NCBI GenBank assembly: GCA_028277405.1
Contig: JANQGH010000017.1
Location: 1 to 64,000, forward strand
Direction: 5' to 3'
DNA length: 64,000 bases
From: Alphaproteobacteria bacterium
GTDB lineage: Bacteria > Pseudomonadota > Alphaproteobacteria > DSM-16000 > Inquilinaceae
The first letter of the stretch is position 1, and every line of letters begins with the position of its first letter. A model generated the notes under the pieces. The model searched no databases and was not told the DNA's origin. It worked only from the letters and a program-made list of their open reading frames with translations. A program made the translations under genes and the position numbers. Below, piece after piece: positions 1-8,534 of this stretch.

Positions 1-1116
1 AGCCTGGTTGGCCTGGCTGCCGTCTTGGTCGCCGTGGCGGCCTTCTTCAATCCGGAGGCCTACGGCATCGGTCAGCGCGGCGACATCGCTATCGGCAGCC
101 TGATTGAGATGGCGATCGGCGCCGCCATCGGCGCAATCACGTTCACTGGCTCTGTCGTGGCCTTCGCGAAGCTTCAGGGCCTGGTTTCCGGCAAGCCGCT
201 GCAGTTTCCCGGCCAGCATCTGCTCAATCTGGCGCTGGGCATCCTGATCGTTCTGCTGGTGATCTGGATGTGCGCGGCGCAGTCGGGCGTGGCCTTCTTC
301 CTGCTGATCATTGTCGCGCTGGCGCTGGGCTTCCTGTTGATCCTGCCAATCGGCGGGGCCGACATGCCGGTCGTCATCTCGATGCTGAACAGCTATTCCG
401 GCTGGGCGGCCTGCGGCATCGGCTTCACCTTGCAGAACAACCTGCTGATCGTCACCGGCGCCCTGGTCGGCTCGTCCGGCGCGATCCTCAGCTACATCAT
501 GTGCAAGGGCATGAACCGCTCGATCTTCAACGTGATCCTGGGCGGCTTTGGCGGCGAGACGGCGGCGACAGCGGACCAGATCGGCGACCGCACGGTCAAG
601 CAGGGCTCGGCCGAGGACGCCTCGTTCATCATGGGCAATGCGCAGAGCGTGATCATCGTTCCGGGCTACGGCATGGCCGTCGCCCAGGCCCAGCACGCCC
701 TGCGCGAAATGGCCGATCTGTTGAAGGAGCAGGGGGTGGATGTGAAGTACGCTATTCACCCCGTCGCGGGCCGCATGCCGGGGCACATGAACGTGCTGTT
801 GGCCGAGGCCAACGTGCCGTATGACGAGGTGTTCGAGCTGGACGACATCAACCGGGACTTCTCTCAGGCGGATGTCGCCTTCGTCATCGGCGCCAACGAC
901 GTCACCAACCCGTCGGCCAAGACCGACCCGTCCAGCCCGATCTACGGCATGCCCGTCTTGGACGTGGAGAAGGCCAAGACGGTGCTGTTCGTCAAACGCT
1001 CGCTCGGCTCCGGCTATGCCGGTGTGGAGAACCCGCTGTTCTTCCGCGACAACACCATGATGCTGTTCGGCGACGCCAAGGCGATGTGCGAACAGATCGT
1101 CAAGGCGATGGGCTGA
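1..1116 (+). CDS. pntB: NAD(P) transhydrogenase subunit beta (5' truncated by window)
   Basis: Beta subunit of the proton-translocating transhydrogenase, which uses the proton motive force to reduce NADP+ with NADH in the inner membrane. The frame is open from base 1, so the N-terminus lies outside the window; 371 residues are visible against about 460-480 in the family. Residues 1 to about 170 are hydrophobic membrane helices. The rest is the NADP-binding domain III, recognisable by [13 protein letters not shown], the [13 protein letters not shown] stretch, DDINRDF and [13 protein letters not shown]. The pntA subunits are expected just upstream, outside the window. Confidence 0.97.
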   Translation, partial: SLVGLAAVLVAVAAFFNPEAYGIGQRGDIAIGSLIEMAIGAAIGAITFTGSVVAFAKLQGLVSGKPLQFPGQHLLNLALGILIVLLVIWMCAAQSGVAFFLLIIVALALGFLLILPIGGADMPVVISMLNSYSGWAACGIGFTLQNNLLIVTGALVGSSGAILSYIMCKGMNRSIFNVILGGFGGETAATADQIGDRTVKQGSAEDASFIMGNAQSVIIVPGYGMAVAQAQHALREMADLLKEQGVDVKYAIHPVAGRMPGHMNVLLAEANVPYDEVFELDDINRDFSQADVAFVIGANDVTNPSAKTDPSSPIYGMPVLDVEKAKTVLFVKRSLGSGYAGVENPLFFRDNTMMLFGDAKAMCEQIVKAMG

Positions 1117-1151
1117 CCGGGGGCTCGCTGCGGTTCTAAAGGCAAAACGTC

Positions 1152-1181
1152 AAAAACCGCCCTGTCAGCCGACGGGGCGGT
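1152..1181 (-). terminator. Rho-independent terminator of rpsU
   Basis: On the minus strand a 7-bp stem ACCGCCC/GGGCGGT (1175-1181 with 1156-1162) is followed by a T-run at 1152-1156. It lies about 50 bp past the rpsU stop, between two convergent genes, so it may also help stop pntB transcription. Confidence 0.7.
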
Positions 1182-1230
1182 CTGGACGTTCCAGCATGGG
1201 ATGGCGCCGGCTGGTTCGGCGCCGAGAAGG

Positions 1231-1434
1231 CTAGTAGCCCTCGCGCTCCAGCCGCTTGCGCAGCAGCTTGCGGGCGCGGCGCACGGCCTCGGCCTTTTCG
1301 CGGGCACGCTTTTCCGACGGCTTTTCGTAGTTCCGGCGAAGCTTCATCTCGCGGAAGATCCCCTCGCGCTGCATCTTCTTTTTCAGCGCGCGCAGGGCTT
1401 GGTCGACATTGTTGTCACGAACATGGACTTGCAC
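1231..1434 (-). CDS. rpsU: 30S ribosomal protein S21
   Basis: Small-subunit ribosomal protein bS21, 67 residues, the usual length. The N-terminus [20 protein letters not shown] and the very basic C-terminal half ([16 protein letters not shown] end) are typical. The start is GTG at 1432-1434, with an AAGGAGT Shine-Dalgarno about 13 nt upstream (1447-1453). It is monocistronic and convergent with pntB. In this genome it is not next to dnaG-rpoD, as it is in enterics. Confidence 0.95.
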   Translation of the reverse strand: MQVHVRDNNVDQALRALKKKMQREGIFREMKLRRNYEKPSEKRAREKAEAVRRARKLLRKRLEREGY

Positions 1435-1622
1435 GGTCGTCCATCACTCCTTGTCTTGTTGGGTCCGAGCCCGATAGATAGTCCATCCGTGGCCCGAGGC
1501 CAGGGCAATCGCCGTCCCGACCCATTGGGGCGCGGTGCTTATCACGGATTGTGCCGGCTTGCCAAGGGCTAGTGGAGCCTAACGGGCCGGAATTCGAAGA
1601 AAAGTCAGGACTTGTAGCGGCC

Positions 1623-2177
1623 ATGACCCTGTTGAAGATCACCCAGATCGGCCACCCCGTCTTGCGCGAAGTGGCGGAAGCAGTGGACGATGTTGCCGAT
1701 CCCGACATCCAGATGCTGATGGGTGACATGGCCGCCACCATGGCAGACGCGCCCGGCATTGGCCTGGCCGCGCCCCAGGTCTACCGGTCGATCCGCGTGA
1801 TCGTTTTCTCCGTTCCGGCGGAACGGTTGGGTCCTGACGACCACCCCGGACCTGAAGGCATCACCGCCTTGGCAAACCCCAGCTTCGAGCCCTTGGATGA
1901 CGAGATGGTGACGGGGGTCGAGGGCTGTCTTTCGATCCCGCAACTGCGCGGTCTGGTGCCGCGCCATCGCCGGATCGTCTATCGCGGCATCGCCCCGGAC
2001 GGTAGCCTGGTCGAAGAGCGTGCCGAAGGCATCGTGGCACGGGTCCTTCAGCACGAAATCGACCATCTGGACGGGGTGCTGTTCCTGGACCGCATGTGCG
2101 ACCTTAAGGCCCTGGCCATCGATGAAGAGCTGCATCACCTGTTGAAGACCGAAACCTCGGAAGACCCGCCGCAATGA
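1623..2177 (+). CDS. def: Peptide deformylase
   Basis: Removes the formyl group from N-terminal formyl-methionine of new proteins; a metal-dependent cytosolic enzyme. It has 184 residues from the ATG at 1623; in-frame codons further upstream look non-coding, and this start gives the typical MTLLKITQIGHPVLREVA N-terminus. All three family motifs are present: GIGLAAPQ (45-52), EGCLS with metal ligand Cys102, and QHEIDHLDG with His144, Glu145 and His148. It overlaps the following COQ9 gene by 4 nt (ATGA), so the two are probably translationally coupled. The usual partner fmt is not here. Confidence 0.95.
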   Translation: MTLLKITQIGHPVLREVAEAVDDVADPDIQMLMGDMAATMADAPGIGLAAPQVYRSIRVIVFSVPAERLGPDDHPGPEGITALANPSFEPLDDEMVTGVEGCLSIPQLRGLVPRHRRIVYRGIAPDGSLVEERAEGIVARVLQHEIDHLDGVLFLDRMCDLKALAIDEELHHLLKTETSEDPPQ

Positions 2178-2845
2178 CCCAAAGTGATCGTGAACAGTTG
2201 CTGCAGACCATTCTGGCCAATGTCGCGTTCGACGGTTGGACCCGGCGCAGCCTCGAGGACGCCGCGCGCCAGCACGGCATTTCGATCGGCGAGCTTGACG
2301 TCGTGTTCCCGGGCGGCGCCCGCGCCGTGCTGGAGGCCTTCAGCGACTGGGCGGACGAACAGATGCTGGCGGCGGTCGCGGCCGATCAGAAGCGGTTCGA
2401 GGATTTGCGCGTGCGCGAGAAGATCGCCTTCGTCGTCGAGGCGCGATTGCGCGCGCTGGAGCCGCACAAGGAGGCGGTCCGACGGTCTCTGGCCGTGGTC
2501 GCCGCCCCTCAGAACGCCGGCCTCGCCGGCCGGCTGCTGTGTCGCACCGTCGACAAGATGTGGCGGGCGGCCGGCGATACCTCGACGGACTACAATTTCT
2601 ACACCAAGCGCGGGCTGCTGGCGGGCGTTTATTCGACCACCCAGCTCTACTGGCTGAACGACCGGTCGGAGGACCATGCCGACAGCTGGGCCTTCCTTGA
2701 GCGGCGGATCGGCGAGGTCTTGCAGGTCGGACGCCGGTTTGGCGGGGTGGTGAAGCAGGCCGGCAAGGTGAGCGAAGCACCCTTCCGCATTGCGGCCAGA
2801 CTGCGCGAGGGTTTGGGCGGGTTGCGGCGCGGGGCGGAGACCTAA
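2174..2845 (+). CDS. COQ9 family protein (ubiquinone biosynthesis)
   Basis: COQ9-family protein of 223 residues. In mitochondria and alphaproteobacteria this family binds lipid and assists hydroxylation of the ubiquinone ring (COQ7 partner). A TetR-like helix-turn-helix fold occupies the N-terminal part (DGWTRRSLEDAARQHGIS). The family-specific C-terminal region includes DKMWRAAGDTSTDYNFYTKR, LLAGVYSTTQLYWLNDRS and a final amphipathic segment. It starts within the stop of def. Presence of COQ9 supports an alphaproteobacterial origin. Confidence 0.9.
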   Translation: MTQSDREQLLQTILANVAFDGWTRRSLEDAARQHGISIGELDVVFPGGARAVLEAFSDWADEQMLAAVAADQKRFEDLRVREKIAFVVEARLRALEPHKEAVRRSLAVVAAPQNAGLAGRLLCRTVDKMWRAAGDTSTDYNFYTKRGLLAGVYSTTQLYWLNDRSEDHADSWAFLERRIGEVLQVGRRFGGVVKQAGKVSEAPFRIAARLREGLGGLRRGAET

Positions 2846-2859
2846 GCTACCGGCCGGAC

Positions 2860-3366
2860 CTATTTCTTCCGAAAAGTGTCCAGCGTGACGACGTTGGCCG
2901 ACTCTTCGCGATCCGGCTTGTCCTCGCCGTCGCTGTTGTCGGCCTCGGCAACCGGGGCGATGGCACGGGTCTTGGCGTCGTCCTCGCCGCCCTCTTCATC
3001 TTCCTGATGGGGCAGGGCCTGGAACTGTAGCGCGAAGTTGACCGACGGATCGGCAAAGGTCGTGATCGCCGCCAGCGGGATCGACAGCCGCTCGTTCTTG
3101 TTGTTGAAGCTGAGCGTGACCTTGAAACCGGTGTCCGTGACCTCCAGCCCATAAAACTGGTACTGCAGAACGATCGTCATCTCCCCAGGATACTGTTCCT
3201 TCAGATAGTCGGGGATGTCGACGCCGGGATAGTCGGTCGCGAACGTCAGATAGAAATGGTGGTCGCCCGGCAGGCCCTGTTCCGCCGCGCGTTGCAAGGC
3301 GTCGCGAACCACGTTTCGCAACGCCTTCTCGACCATCTGGTCGTATCGCAATCGATCATCGCTCAT
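2860..3366 (-). CDS. sspB: SspB-family ClpXP adaptor (alpha type)
   Basis: Stringent starvation protein B homologue, an adaptor that tethers ssrA-tagged proteins to the ClpXP protease. The start is placed at the ATG at 3366 (MSDDRLRYDQMVEKALR); a GTG at 3378 would add four residues. The N-terminal 110 or so residues form the substrate-binding domain (HFYLTFAT, YPGVDIPDYLKEQYPGEMTIVLQYQF). After an acidic linker (about 125-155) it ends in a short VVTLDTFRKK-type motif that in relatives docks on ClpX. The gene lies 83 bp downstream of the tmRNA gene on the same strand. Confidence 0.92.
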   Translation of the reverse strand: MSDDRLRYDQMVEKALRNVVRDALQRAAEQGLPGDHHFYLTFATDYPGVDIPDYLKEQYPGEMTIVLQYQFYGLEVTDTGFKVTLSFNNKNERLSIPLAAITTFADPSVNFALQFQALPHQEDEEGGEDDAKTRAIAPVAEADNSDGEDKPDREESANVVTLDTFRKK

Positions 3367-3449
3367 GGCATCGAACACTAGCCGCCGACTGACGCCTTGG
3401 GAAGGGGGGCCTTCTGCGTCTGGTTGAAAACTTCGTCGCTTTGGTGAAG

Positions 3450-3772
3450 ACGGGGCGTTCTGTTGCTAGGTGCCCCACCCCCCACCTGACACGGCTAGGC
3501 GTCAGGGATTAAGTTCAGGTTGTTTGAACCGCATTAAGCGGCCGCACGAACCTCAGCAACGTTGTCGTTGGCAACTATTGCAATTGGCCCGATAACGGCG
3601 GAACCATGCCGAGCGAAAACAACATCTTTACCACGCGCGTCGATCCTGTTTCGCCCCCTTAGACCCAGTCGATTGCTCGACCGGGAAGGATTTGGTGGAG
3701 GCGCCGGGTACTGCCCCCGGGTCCGCTACGCTTATTCCATGCTGCGTTTATCGCCATAGTCGGTTGCCCGAC
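3450..3772 (-). ncRNA. ssrA: Two-piece (circularly permuted) tmRNA
   Basis: Alphaproteobacterial permuted tmRNA, which rescues stalled ribosomes and tags nascent proteins. Read leftward, the acceptor piece (about 3772-3693) comes first and ends in an encoded CCA at 3693-3695. An intervening segment (3692-3659) follows, then the coding piece from GGGGGCG at 3658 to about 3450. The 7-bp acceptor stem GGGGGCG/CGCCTCC forms between the two pieces with one G-U pair. A GGATCGACG element, close to the tmRNA consensus, follows the 5' end. The tag reading frame (3572-3534) starts at GCC and encodes ANDNVAEVRAAA then TAA. The conserved ACCTAGCAACAGAA element sits in a GGGGC/GCCCC hairpin near the end. 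Outer boundaries are estimates. Confidence 0.93.
3534..3572 (-). other. tmRNA tag-peptide reading frame
   Basis: Resume codon GCC at 3572-3570, then codons for ANDNVAEVRAAA and a TAA stop at 3536-3534. The upstream context AATAGTT and the ANDN start match alphaproteobacterial tags, where the ANDN-type part is bound by SspB and the C-terminal alanines by ClpX. The last four residues are RAAA rather than the more usual hydrophobic residue plus AA. Confidence 0.9.
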
Positions 3773-3778
3773 GCTGCT

Positions 3779-3784
3779 AATATA
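3779..3784 (-). promoter_or_regulatory. Candidate -10 box of the tmRNA gene
   Basis: TATATT on the minus strand, 6 nt upstream of the first predicted nucleotide of the permuted precursor (about 3772). The precursor would open with a GTCGG-GCAA-CCGAC hairpin (3772-3759) carrying a GNRA-type loop. No good -35 box was seen at 16-18 bp. Confidence 0.4.
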
Positions 3785-3885
3785 GGCGGCCTTGCGCCGA
3801 TTGCATAGGGCGCGGAATGCCGTTCGCTTAAACCGCGCCGCGGGATACACTTCCGTCCCATCCCGATTCTCGACGGCCGACGCCC

Positions 3886-4824
3886 ATGTCCCTGAACGAA
3901 GCCCAACGCGCGGAGATCGACCAGCTTAAGGCCCAGACCAGCCAAACACGGCGGGTGACCGTGCCGGCGTTGGAGGAGATCCTTTACGACCCCTTGCCCG
4001 TTCTCGACCACGGCTTCGTGCGCGTCATCGACTATATGGGCGACGACGCTGCCATCGTGCAGGCGGCGCGCGTGTCCTACGGCAAGGGCACCAAACAGGT
4101 CCGCCAGGACGCCGGGCTGATCCGCTATCTGATGCGGCACTGGCACACCACGCCGTTTGAGATGTGTGAAATAAAGTACCACATCAAGCTGCCGATCTTC
4201 GTCGCCCGCCAGTGGATTCGGCACCGTACGGCCAACGTCAACGAGTACTCCGCTCGCTACTCGATTCTGGACCGGGAATTCTACCTGCCGGCGCCGCAGC
4301 ATCTGGCCGTCCAGTCAAAGGCCAACCGACAGGGCAGGGGCGACGCGCTGGAAGGCGATGAGGCGGCACGGGTGCTCGACCTGTTGCGCCAGGATGCGGA
4401 GCGCAACTACGCCCACTATACCGAGATGATGAACGAGGGCGCGGACGGCGAACCCCTGGACACCGGCCGCGAGGGGCTGGCGCGCGAACTGGCGCGCATG
4501 AACCTGACCTTGAACACTTACACGCAATGGTACTGGAAGTGCGACCTGCACAACCTGCTGCACTTTCTGCGTCTGCGCGCCGACGACCATGCCCAATACG
4601 AGATCCGCGCCTTTGCTGACGTCATGCTCGACACGGTCCAGCGTTGGACACCGGCCGCCTATCAGGCCTTCGTGGATTACCGACTGGGCTCGGCGGAAAT
4701 CTCGGCCCAGGGCATGGACGTGATCAAGCGGCTGTTAGCCGGCGAGGCGGTGACCGCGGAGACGGCCGGCATGAGCCCGCGCGAATGGCGGGAACTGATG
4801 GCCTTGCTGGGGCGTGAGGGGTAG
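3886..4824 (+). CDS. thyX: FAD-dependent thymidylate synthase
   Basis: Flavin-dependent thymidylate synthase ThyX, which makes dTMP from dUMP with methylene-tetrahydrofolate and NADPH. The protein has 312 residues. The ThyX signature RHRxxxxNExSxRY is intact as [14 protein letters not shown] (112-125). [19 protein letters not shown] precedes it and the nucleotide-binding region [16 protein letters not shown] follows. It is monocistronic, with the tmRNA divergent on the left. Confidence 0.96.
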   Translation: MSLNEAQRAEIDQLKAQTSQTRRVTVPALEEILYDPLPVLDHGFVRVIDYMGDDAAIVQAARVSYGKGTKQVRQDAGLIRYLMRHWHTTPFEMCEIKYHIKLPIFVARQWIRHRTANVNEYSARYSILDREFYLPAPQHLAVQSKANRQGRGDALEGDEAARVLDLLRQDAERNYAHYTEMMNEGADGEPLDTGREGLARELARMNLTLNTYTQWYWKCDLHNLLHFLRLRADDHAQYEIRAFADVMLDTVQRWTPAAYQAFVDYRLGSAEISAQGMDVIKRLLAGEAVTAETAGMSPREWRELMALLGREG

Positions 4825-4972
4825 CGGTTGAAACCTGTTCGTGTTCGGACAGGGCAGGCATAGTTGCCAAAGGCCTTAGTTGCCGAGATCGTTCAGGACA
4901 ACTCACGTCGCCCCAAGGCGAGCCCACAGAGAAACCCAAAATCAAGCGTAGCGAACTGCAAGAAATCGATTC

Positions 4973-5665
4973 TCATAATCGTTCGAAAATGAAGAAATCG
5001 GCGAACGAGGTGTTGTCAGGGTTCTTGGTGTCGAATGGAAACCGGTTGGGTAGATGGGCAGTTAGCCGGAAATCCTTGCGTTTTTGGTCCACCCAATCGG
5101 TGAATCTTCGGTGCCGCACATGCTCAGCTTCGTGTTGTTCGTTCTTGTTCGATGTGTAAACGATCACAAAGCGGTTCGCGGCATCATAAAGCGTTTCCAT
5201 ATAGTTTTCATAAGTGGCGTCTTCGACGAGGTGATAGATAACGTCCAACGACAGCGCCAGATCGGCTTTTTGTCCTTCGTACGCCGCGAGAGTAACGAAG
5301 GTCTTGCTAGTGTCTTCAGCAAATCGTGCTTGACAGTCGAGCACAGCCTTCTTCGAAACATCGACGCCTGTATAAGCCGGGTACTTCGCATAGTTCAACT
5401 GATTGCCATCGCCTGAGCCAAACTCGATAACGCTGTCGATTTCATGCTGCGCAACAAAATCGTTCAGCACCTCTGCTTTGTACAAGGCAAGCCGACCGTA
5501 ACTGCCTGCACCGGAGTTACCGCCATCCAAATACCGTTGTTCCCAGTAGTCACTTGAAGTTGTGAAGTCGAATTTTCCTCGCTGTGAGAATTGCTTGTAT
5601 ATGGACCGCGCAATTGGCTCTAACGGCGTGCCGATCAGCGTGTTTTTGATCCGATTCTTAAGCAT
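4973..5665 (-). CDS. Class I SAM-dependent methyltransferase
   Basis: A 230-residue protein with a Rossmann-type methyltransferase core. Motif I is VIEFGSGDGNQL (around 79-90), an acidic position follows in TGVDVSKKAVLD, and LALSLDVIYHLVED is the post-II motif. The substrate is unknown. The N-terminal FDFTTSSDYWEQRYLDGG resembles methyltransferases of polysaccharide or natural-product clusters, but no such cluster is adjacent. The gene and its flanks (about 4.83-5.88 kb) are visibly AT-richer than neighbouring genes and use many A/T-ending codons, which suggests recent transfer. An AGAGGC Shine-Dalgarno precedes the ATG. Confidence 0.82.
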   Translation of the reverse strand: MLKNRIKNTLIGTPLEPIARSIYKQFSQRGKFDFTTSSDYWEQRYLDGGNSGAGSYGRLALYKAEVLNDFVAQHEIDSVIEFGSGDGNQLNYAKYPAYTGVDVSKKAVLDCQARFAEDTSKTFVTLAAYEGQKADLALSLDVIYHLVEDATYENYMETLYDAANRFVIVYTSNKNEQHEAEHVRHRRFTDWVDQKRKDFRLTAHLPNRFPFDTKNPDNTSFADFFIFERL

Positions 5666-5886
5666 CTAACGCCTCTCGCGTTCCGTTCTGCCGACACAGG
5701 GTATGGTTGCCTATACGAAAGGATATAATAACTTCTTGGAGTCTTCGCGGCAACCACGGAATCGATGCAATGCGTCAGCTTGGGTCAACTGCGTCCTTGG
5801 CGAGAACCGGCTTTGGGTCCGCTTGACGGCTGATGCGGAGAAACAGCGAAGCGCCGCCGACGAGACCCCCGCTTTGCCTATATCTC

Positions 5887-7107
5887 TTAAGGTGTCGACC
5901 CGTCCACCCGGCGCACCACCAACGCCGCGTTCAATCCGCCGAAGGCGAAGCTGTTGGATAGGGCCGTGCGGATTTCCATCGGCCGCGCCTCGTTCGGCGC
6001 GTAGTCCAGATCGCATTCCGGGTCCGGCTCGGTGAAGTTGGCCGTGGGCGGCGCGAGGTTCTCCCGCATTCCCATGATCGTGGCGATCATCTCCAAGGCG
6101 CCTGAGGCGCCCAGGCAGTGGCCGTGCATGCTTTTGGTCGCGGAGATCACCAGCCTATCGGCGTGATCGCCGAAGACCTGGCGGATCGCCCGTGTCTCGT
6201 TGACGTCGTTGAGCTGCGTTCCCGTGCCGTGGGCGCTGATATAGTCGATCTCCTCCGGCGCCACGCCGCCATCGCTCAAGGCCCGTTCCATCGACATGAT
6301 CGCGCCGTCGGCGGCCGGCTGCACCAGATCGTCGGCGTCGGCACAGAAGCCGAAGCCCAGCAGCTCGGCCAGGATGGGAACGCCGCGTTGCTCGGCCGAC
6401 TCGAAGGTTTCCAGGACCAGGATGCCGGCGCCCTCACCGACGATCATGCCCTTGCGGTCGCGGCTGAACGGGCGGCAAGTGTCCGGCGCCACTACGCGCA
6501 GCGCCTCCCAGGCCTTCATCGCGCCGATCGAAAAGCTGGTTTCCGATCCGCCGGCCAAGACGATGCGCGACTGGCCGGTGCGCAGCATCATCATGGCGAC
6601 GCCAAGCGCGTGGTTGCTGGTGGAACACGCGCTTGAGACCGAAAAGCACGCCCCCCTGATGCCGAGATCCATACTGATCTGGCTCGCCGCCGCGCTGACC
6701 ATGAAGCGCGGTATCGTCAACGGGTGCAGCCGCGCATTGCGGGCGTAGAGCCTGTGGTAGGCCTCGTCCAGCGTAGTGAGGCCGGCGGCCCCCGTGCCGG
6801 CCACGACCGCCGTTTCCGTCGCCAGCGCGCCGGACAGGTCCAGGGCGGCGCTGGCCACCGCCTCGCGCGCCGCGATGATCGAGAATTGCGAGAACCGGTC
6901 GAGCATGTTGGCCTGCCGATTGGCGAAATGGTCGGCCGGCTGATAGTCGCGCACCTCCGCCGCCATCTTGTAGGTGAGATGGTCGTAGAGTTCCGGGCTG
7001 ACCTGACCGATGCCCGGTCGCCCGGCCTTGGCGTTCGACCAGAAGGTCGGAACGTCGTGTCCCATGGCGCTGATTTGGCCGAAGCCTGTTACTGCAATTC
7101 TGGTCAT
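5887..7107 (-). CDS. Beta-ketoacyl-ACP synthase (FabF/NodE-like), second ketosynthase of the acyl locus
   Basis: Condensing enzyme of 406 residues that would elongate an ACP-bound acyl chain with malonyl-ACP. The Cys-His-His triad is complete: SSACSTSNHA with Cys161, HGTGT, and KSMHGH. It also carries the GEGAG and NSFAFGGLNA landmarks. It is closer to the KS at 11772-12983 (shared SAAASQ, DTCRPF, RKGM, PPTANF and PDPECDLDY) than to a housekeeping FabF, so the two look like paralogues with related jobs. It is divergent from the LptF-type gene. A 60-codon frame ends 3 bp upstream. Substrate is inferred from neighbours only. Confidence 0.9.
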   Translation of the reverse strand: MTRIAVTGFGQISAMGHDVPTFWSNAKAGRPGIGQVSPELYDHLTYKMAAEVRDYQPADHFANRQANMLDRFSQFSIIAAREAVASAALDLSGALATETAVVAGTGAAGLTTLDEAYHRLYARNARLHPLTIPRFMVSAAASQISMDLGIRGACFSVSSACSTSNHALGVAMMMLRTGQSRIVLAGGSETSFSIGAMKAWEALRVVAPDTCRPFSRDRKGMIVGEGAGILVLETFESAEQRGVPILAELLGFGFCADADDLVQPAADGAIMSMERALSDGGVAPEEIDYISAHGTGTQLNDVNETRAIRQVFGDHADRLVISATKSMHGHCLGASGALEMIATIMGMRENLAPPTANFTEPDPECDLDYAPNEARPMEIRTALSNSFAFGGLNAALVVRRVDGSTP

Positions 7108-7110
7108 GGC

Positions 7111-7293
7111 CTATCGAGCGGGAAGAGCAAGCTTGTGTCCGGGGTGGTTGACGGCGGGAACCTCGATCGCGCCGGGCGACCGGCGCTCGCGTTTTAGCAC
7201 GGCACGGGGGGACGGCAAGGGCGATGCCCGATACTTGATGTCAATCAGGCGGTTGGCCAACCGCTCGACCAGTAATGTGCCCAGGCCGATCAT
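7111..7293 (-). CDS. Possible small protein upstream of ketosynthase
   Basis: A 60-codon frame from ATG (7293) ending 3 bp before the ketosynthase start. The N-terminal part reads MIGLGTLLVERLANRLIDIK, a plausible amphipathic helix, and the rest is basic and proline-rich. There is no clear Shine-Dalgarno and I recognise no family. Its tight spacing to the ketosynthase is the only argument that it is real. It could equally be a chance frame in a GC-rich promoter region. Confidence 0.22.
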   Translation of the reverse strand: MIGLGTLLVERLANRLIDIKYRASPLPSPRAVLKRERRSPGAIEVPAVNHPGHKLALPAR

Positions 7294-7382
7294 GCATTGC
7301 GCAAAGCTGTGATATGGCGGAGACGGCCGGCTGTGCTACATGGACCGGGAACTTGGAAGGCAAGGGCCTTGGCGGCGCGTTG

Positions 7383-8534
7383 ATGCTTCGCACACGACTG
7401 TACATTTTGAAGATGCTGGCCAAGTCGCTGGTCATCACCTCGCTGGTGGCGACGGCGGTGGCTTGCCTAGTCTATTCCCAGCGCTATCTGGACGAAATCG
7501 TCGAACGGTCGTTTCCGGTGATCATGTTCTTCGAGATCATCGTGACGCTGATGCCATTCCTGCTTGTCGTCGCGATCCCGGTCACGCTGTCGATCAGCAT
7601 CGTGTTCATCTACAACAAGCTGATCACGGACAGCGAGATCCTGGTCTTGCGCGCCGCGGGGGTCAGCCAGTTCGGCCTTGCGACGCCGGCGATCTGGCTG
7701 GCGCTGTTGGCGACGGGCCTGTCCTATCTGATGACGCTCTATTTCGTGCCGCTGTCCTATGAGCGCTTCAAGGACATCGAGACCATGGTGCGCAGCGGGC
7801 AGGTCGAGATCTCCCTGCCGGCGCGGACGTTCAACACGTTGGAGCGGAACCTGACCGTCTATTACAGCGAAGAGCTTGAGGACGGCACGATGCAGTCGAT
7901 TCTGGTGCAGGACAACCGCAATCGGGCGGAGCCGATTACGGTGATCGCCGAGAGCGCCAGGGTTTCGCCGGAGGATGGCGAGTTTCGGATCTTCTTTTGG
8001 AACGGGGTCCTGCAACGGTTCGATCGCGAACAGTCTCAAATCACGTCCATCAGCTTCGATCAGTATGTCCTGACCTTGAACATCCTCGCGAACGGCCGAT
8101 CGCTGGATGACCGGCCGCTGGAACCAAGAGAGATGGGCCTGGCCCAGGTCATCGCCGAGCAAAGCAATCCGGACATCGGCGAACGGCAGCGCAACGAGGC
8201 GACGGTCGAGGTCTATACCAGGCTGGTCAGCCCGCTCCTGTGCTTCACCGTGGCCATGATTGCCGTGACGGTCATGTTCGTCGGCGAACAGGTGCGCACG
8301 CGTTTTGCCAAACGCGTTTTTGCCGTCGGTGTGTGCATTGCCGCCCTGCTGTTGCTGTTTCAGTGGCTGATGGCCCTGACGCGCGGCAACCCGATGTTTG
8401 GGCCCTTACTGCCGGTCGCGGCGATCTTGCCGGGCGTCATTGCCACCATTGTTCTGTGGCTCAGCAACCGCCGCGCGCCCCGACCGTGGAGAGCCCGCCG
8501 CCGGGACCGGCTGGTGCAAGCCTCCGGCGCCTGA
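7383..8534 (+). CDS. LptF/LptG-family (YjgP/YjgQ) permease, lone copy
   Basis: Inner-membrane permease of the lipopolysaccharide export family, 383 residues from the ATG at 7383 (MLRTRLYILKMLAKS). Family layout is intact: two N-terminal transmembrane segments with EILVLRAAGVS between them, a periplasmic jellyroll-like region (about 130-270), then three C-terminal helices including MFGPLLPVAAILPGVIATIVLWL. In canonical LPS export LptF and LptG work as a pair with LptB and LptC and are normally adjacent; here only one is present. Its 3' end overlaps the convergent acyltransferase gene by 129 bp. The context suggests export of a modified lipid rather than the bulk LPS route, but that is inference. 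Confidence 0.88.
   Translation: MLRTRLYILKMLAKSLVITSLVATAVACLVYSQRYLDEIVERSFPVIMFFEIIVTLMPFLLVVAIPVTLSISIVFIYNKLITDSEILVLRAAGVSQFGLATPAIWLALLATGLSYLMTLYFVPLSYERFKDIETMVRSGQVEISLPARTFNTLERNLTVYYSEELEDGTMQSILVQDNRNRAEPITVIAESARVSPEDGEFRIFFWNGVLQRFDREQSQITSISFDQYVLTLNILANGRSLDDRPLEPREMGLAQVIAEQSNPDIGERQRNEATVEVYTRLVSPLLCFTVAMIAVTVMFVGEQVRTRFAKRVFAVGVCIAALLLLFQWLMALTRGNPMFGPLLPVAAILPGVIATIVLWLSNRRAPRPWRARRRDRLVQASGA

Noticed and set aside
3562-3759. 65-codon frame in the sspB-thyX gap
   Set aside because: The region is explained by the permuted tmRNA on the minus strand, with acceptor stem, CCA and tag all identified.
5703-6035. 110-codon plus-strand frame between the methyltransferase and the ketosynthase
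   Set aside because: Its right half is antisense to the ketosynthase and the left half has no family features.
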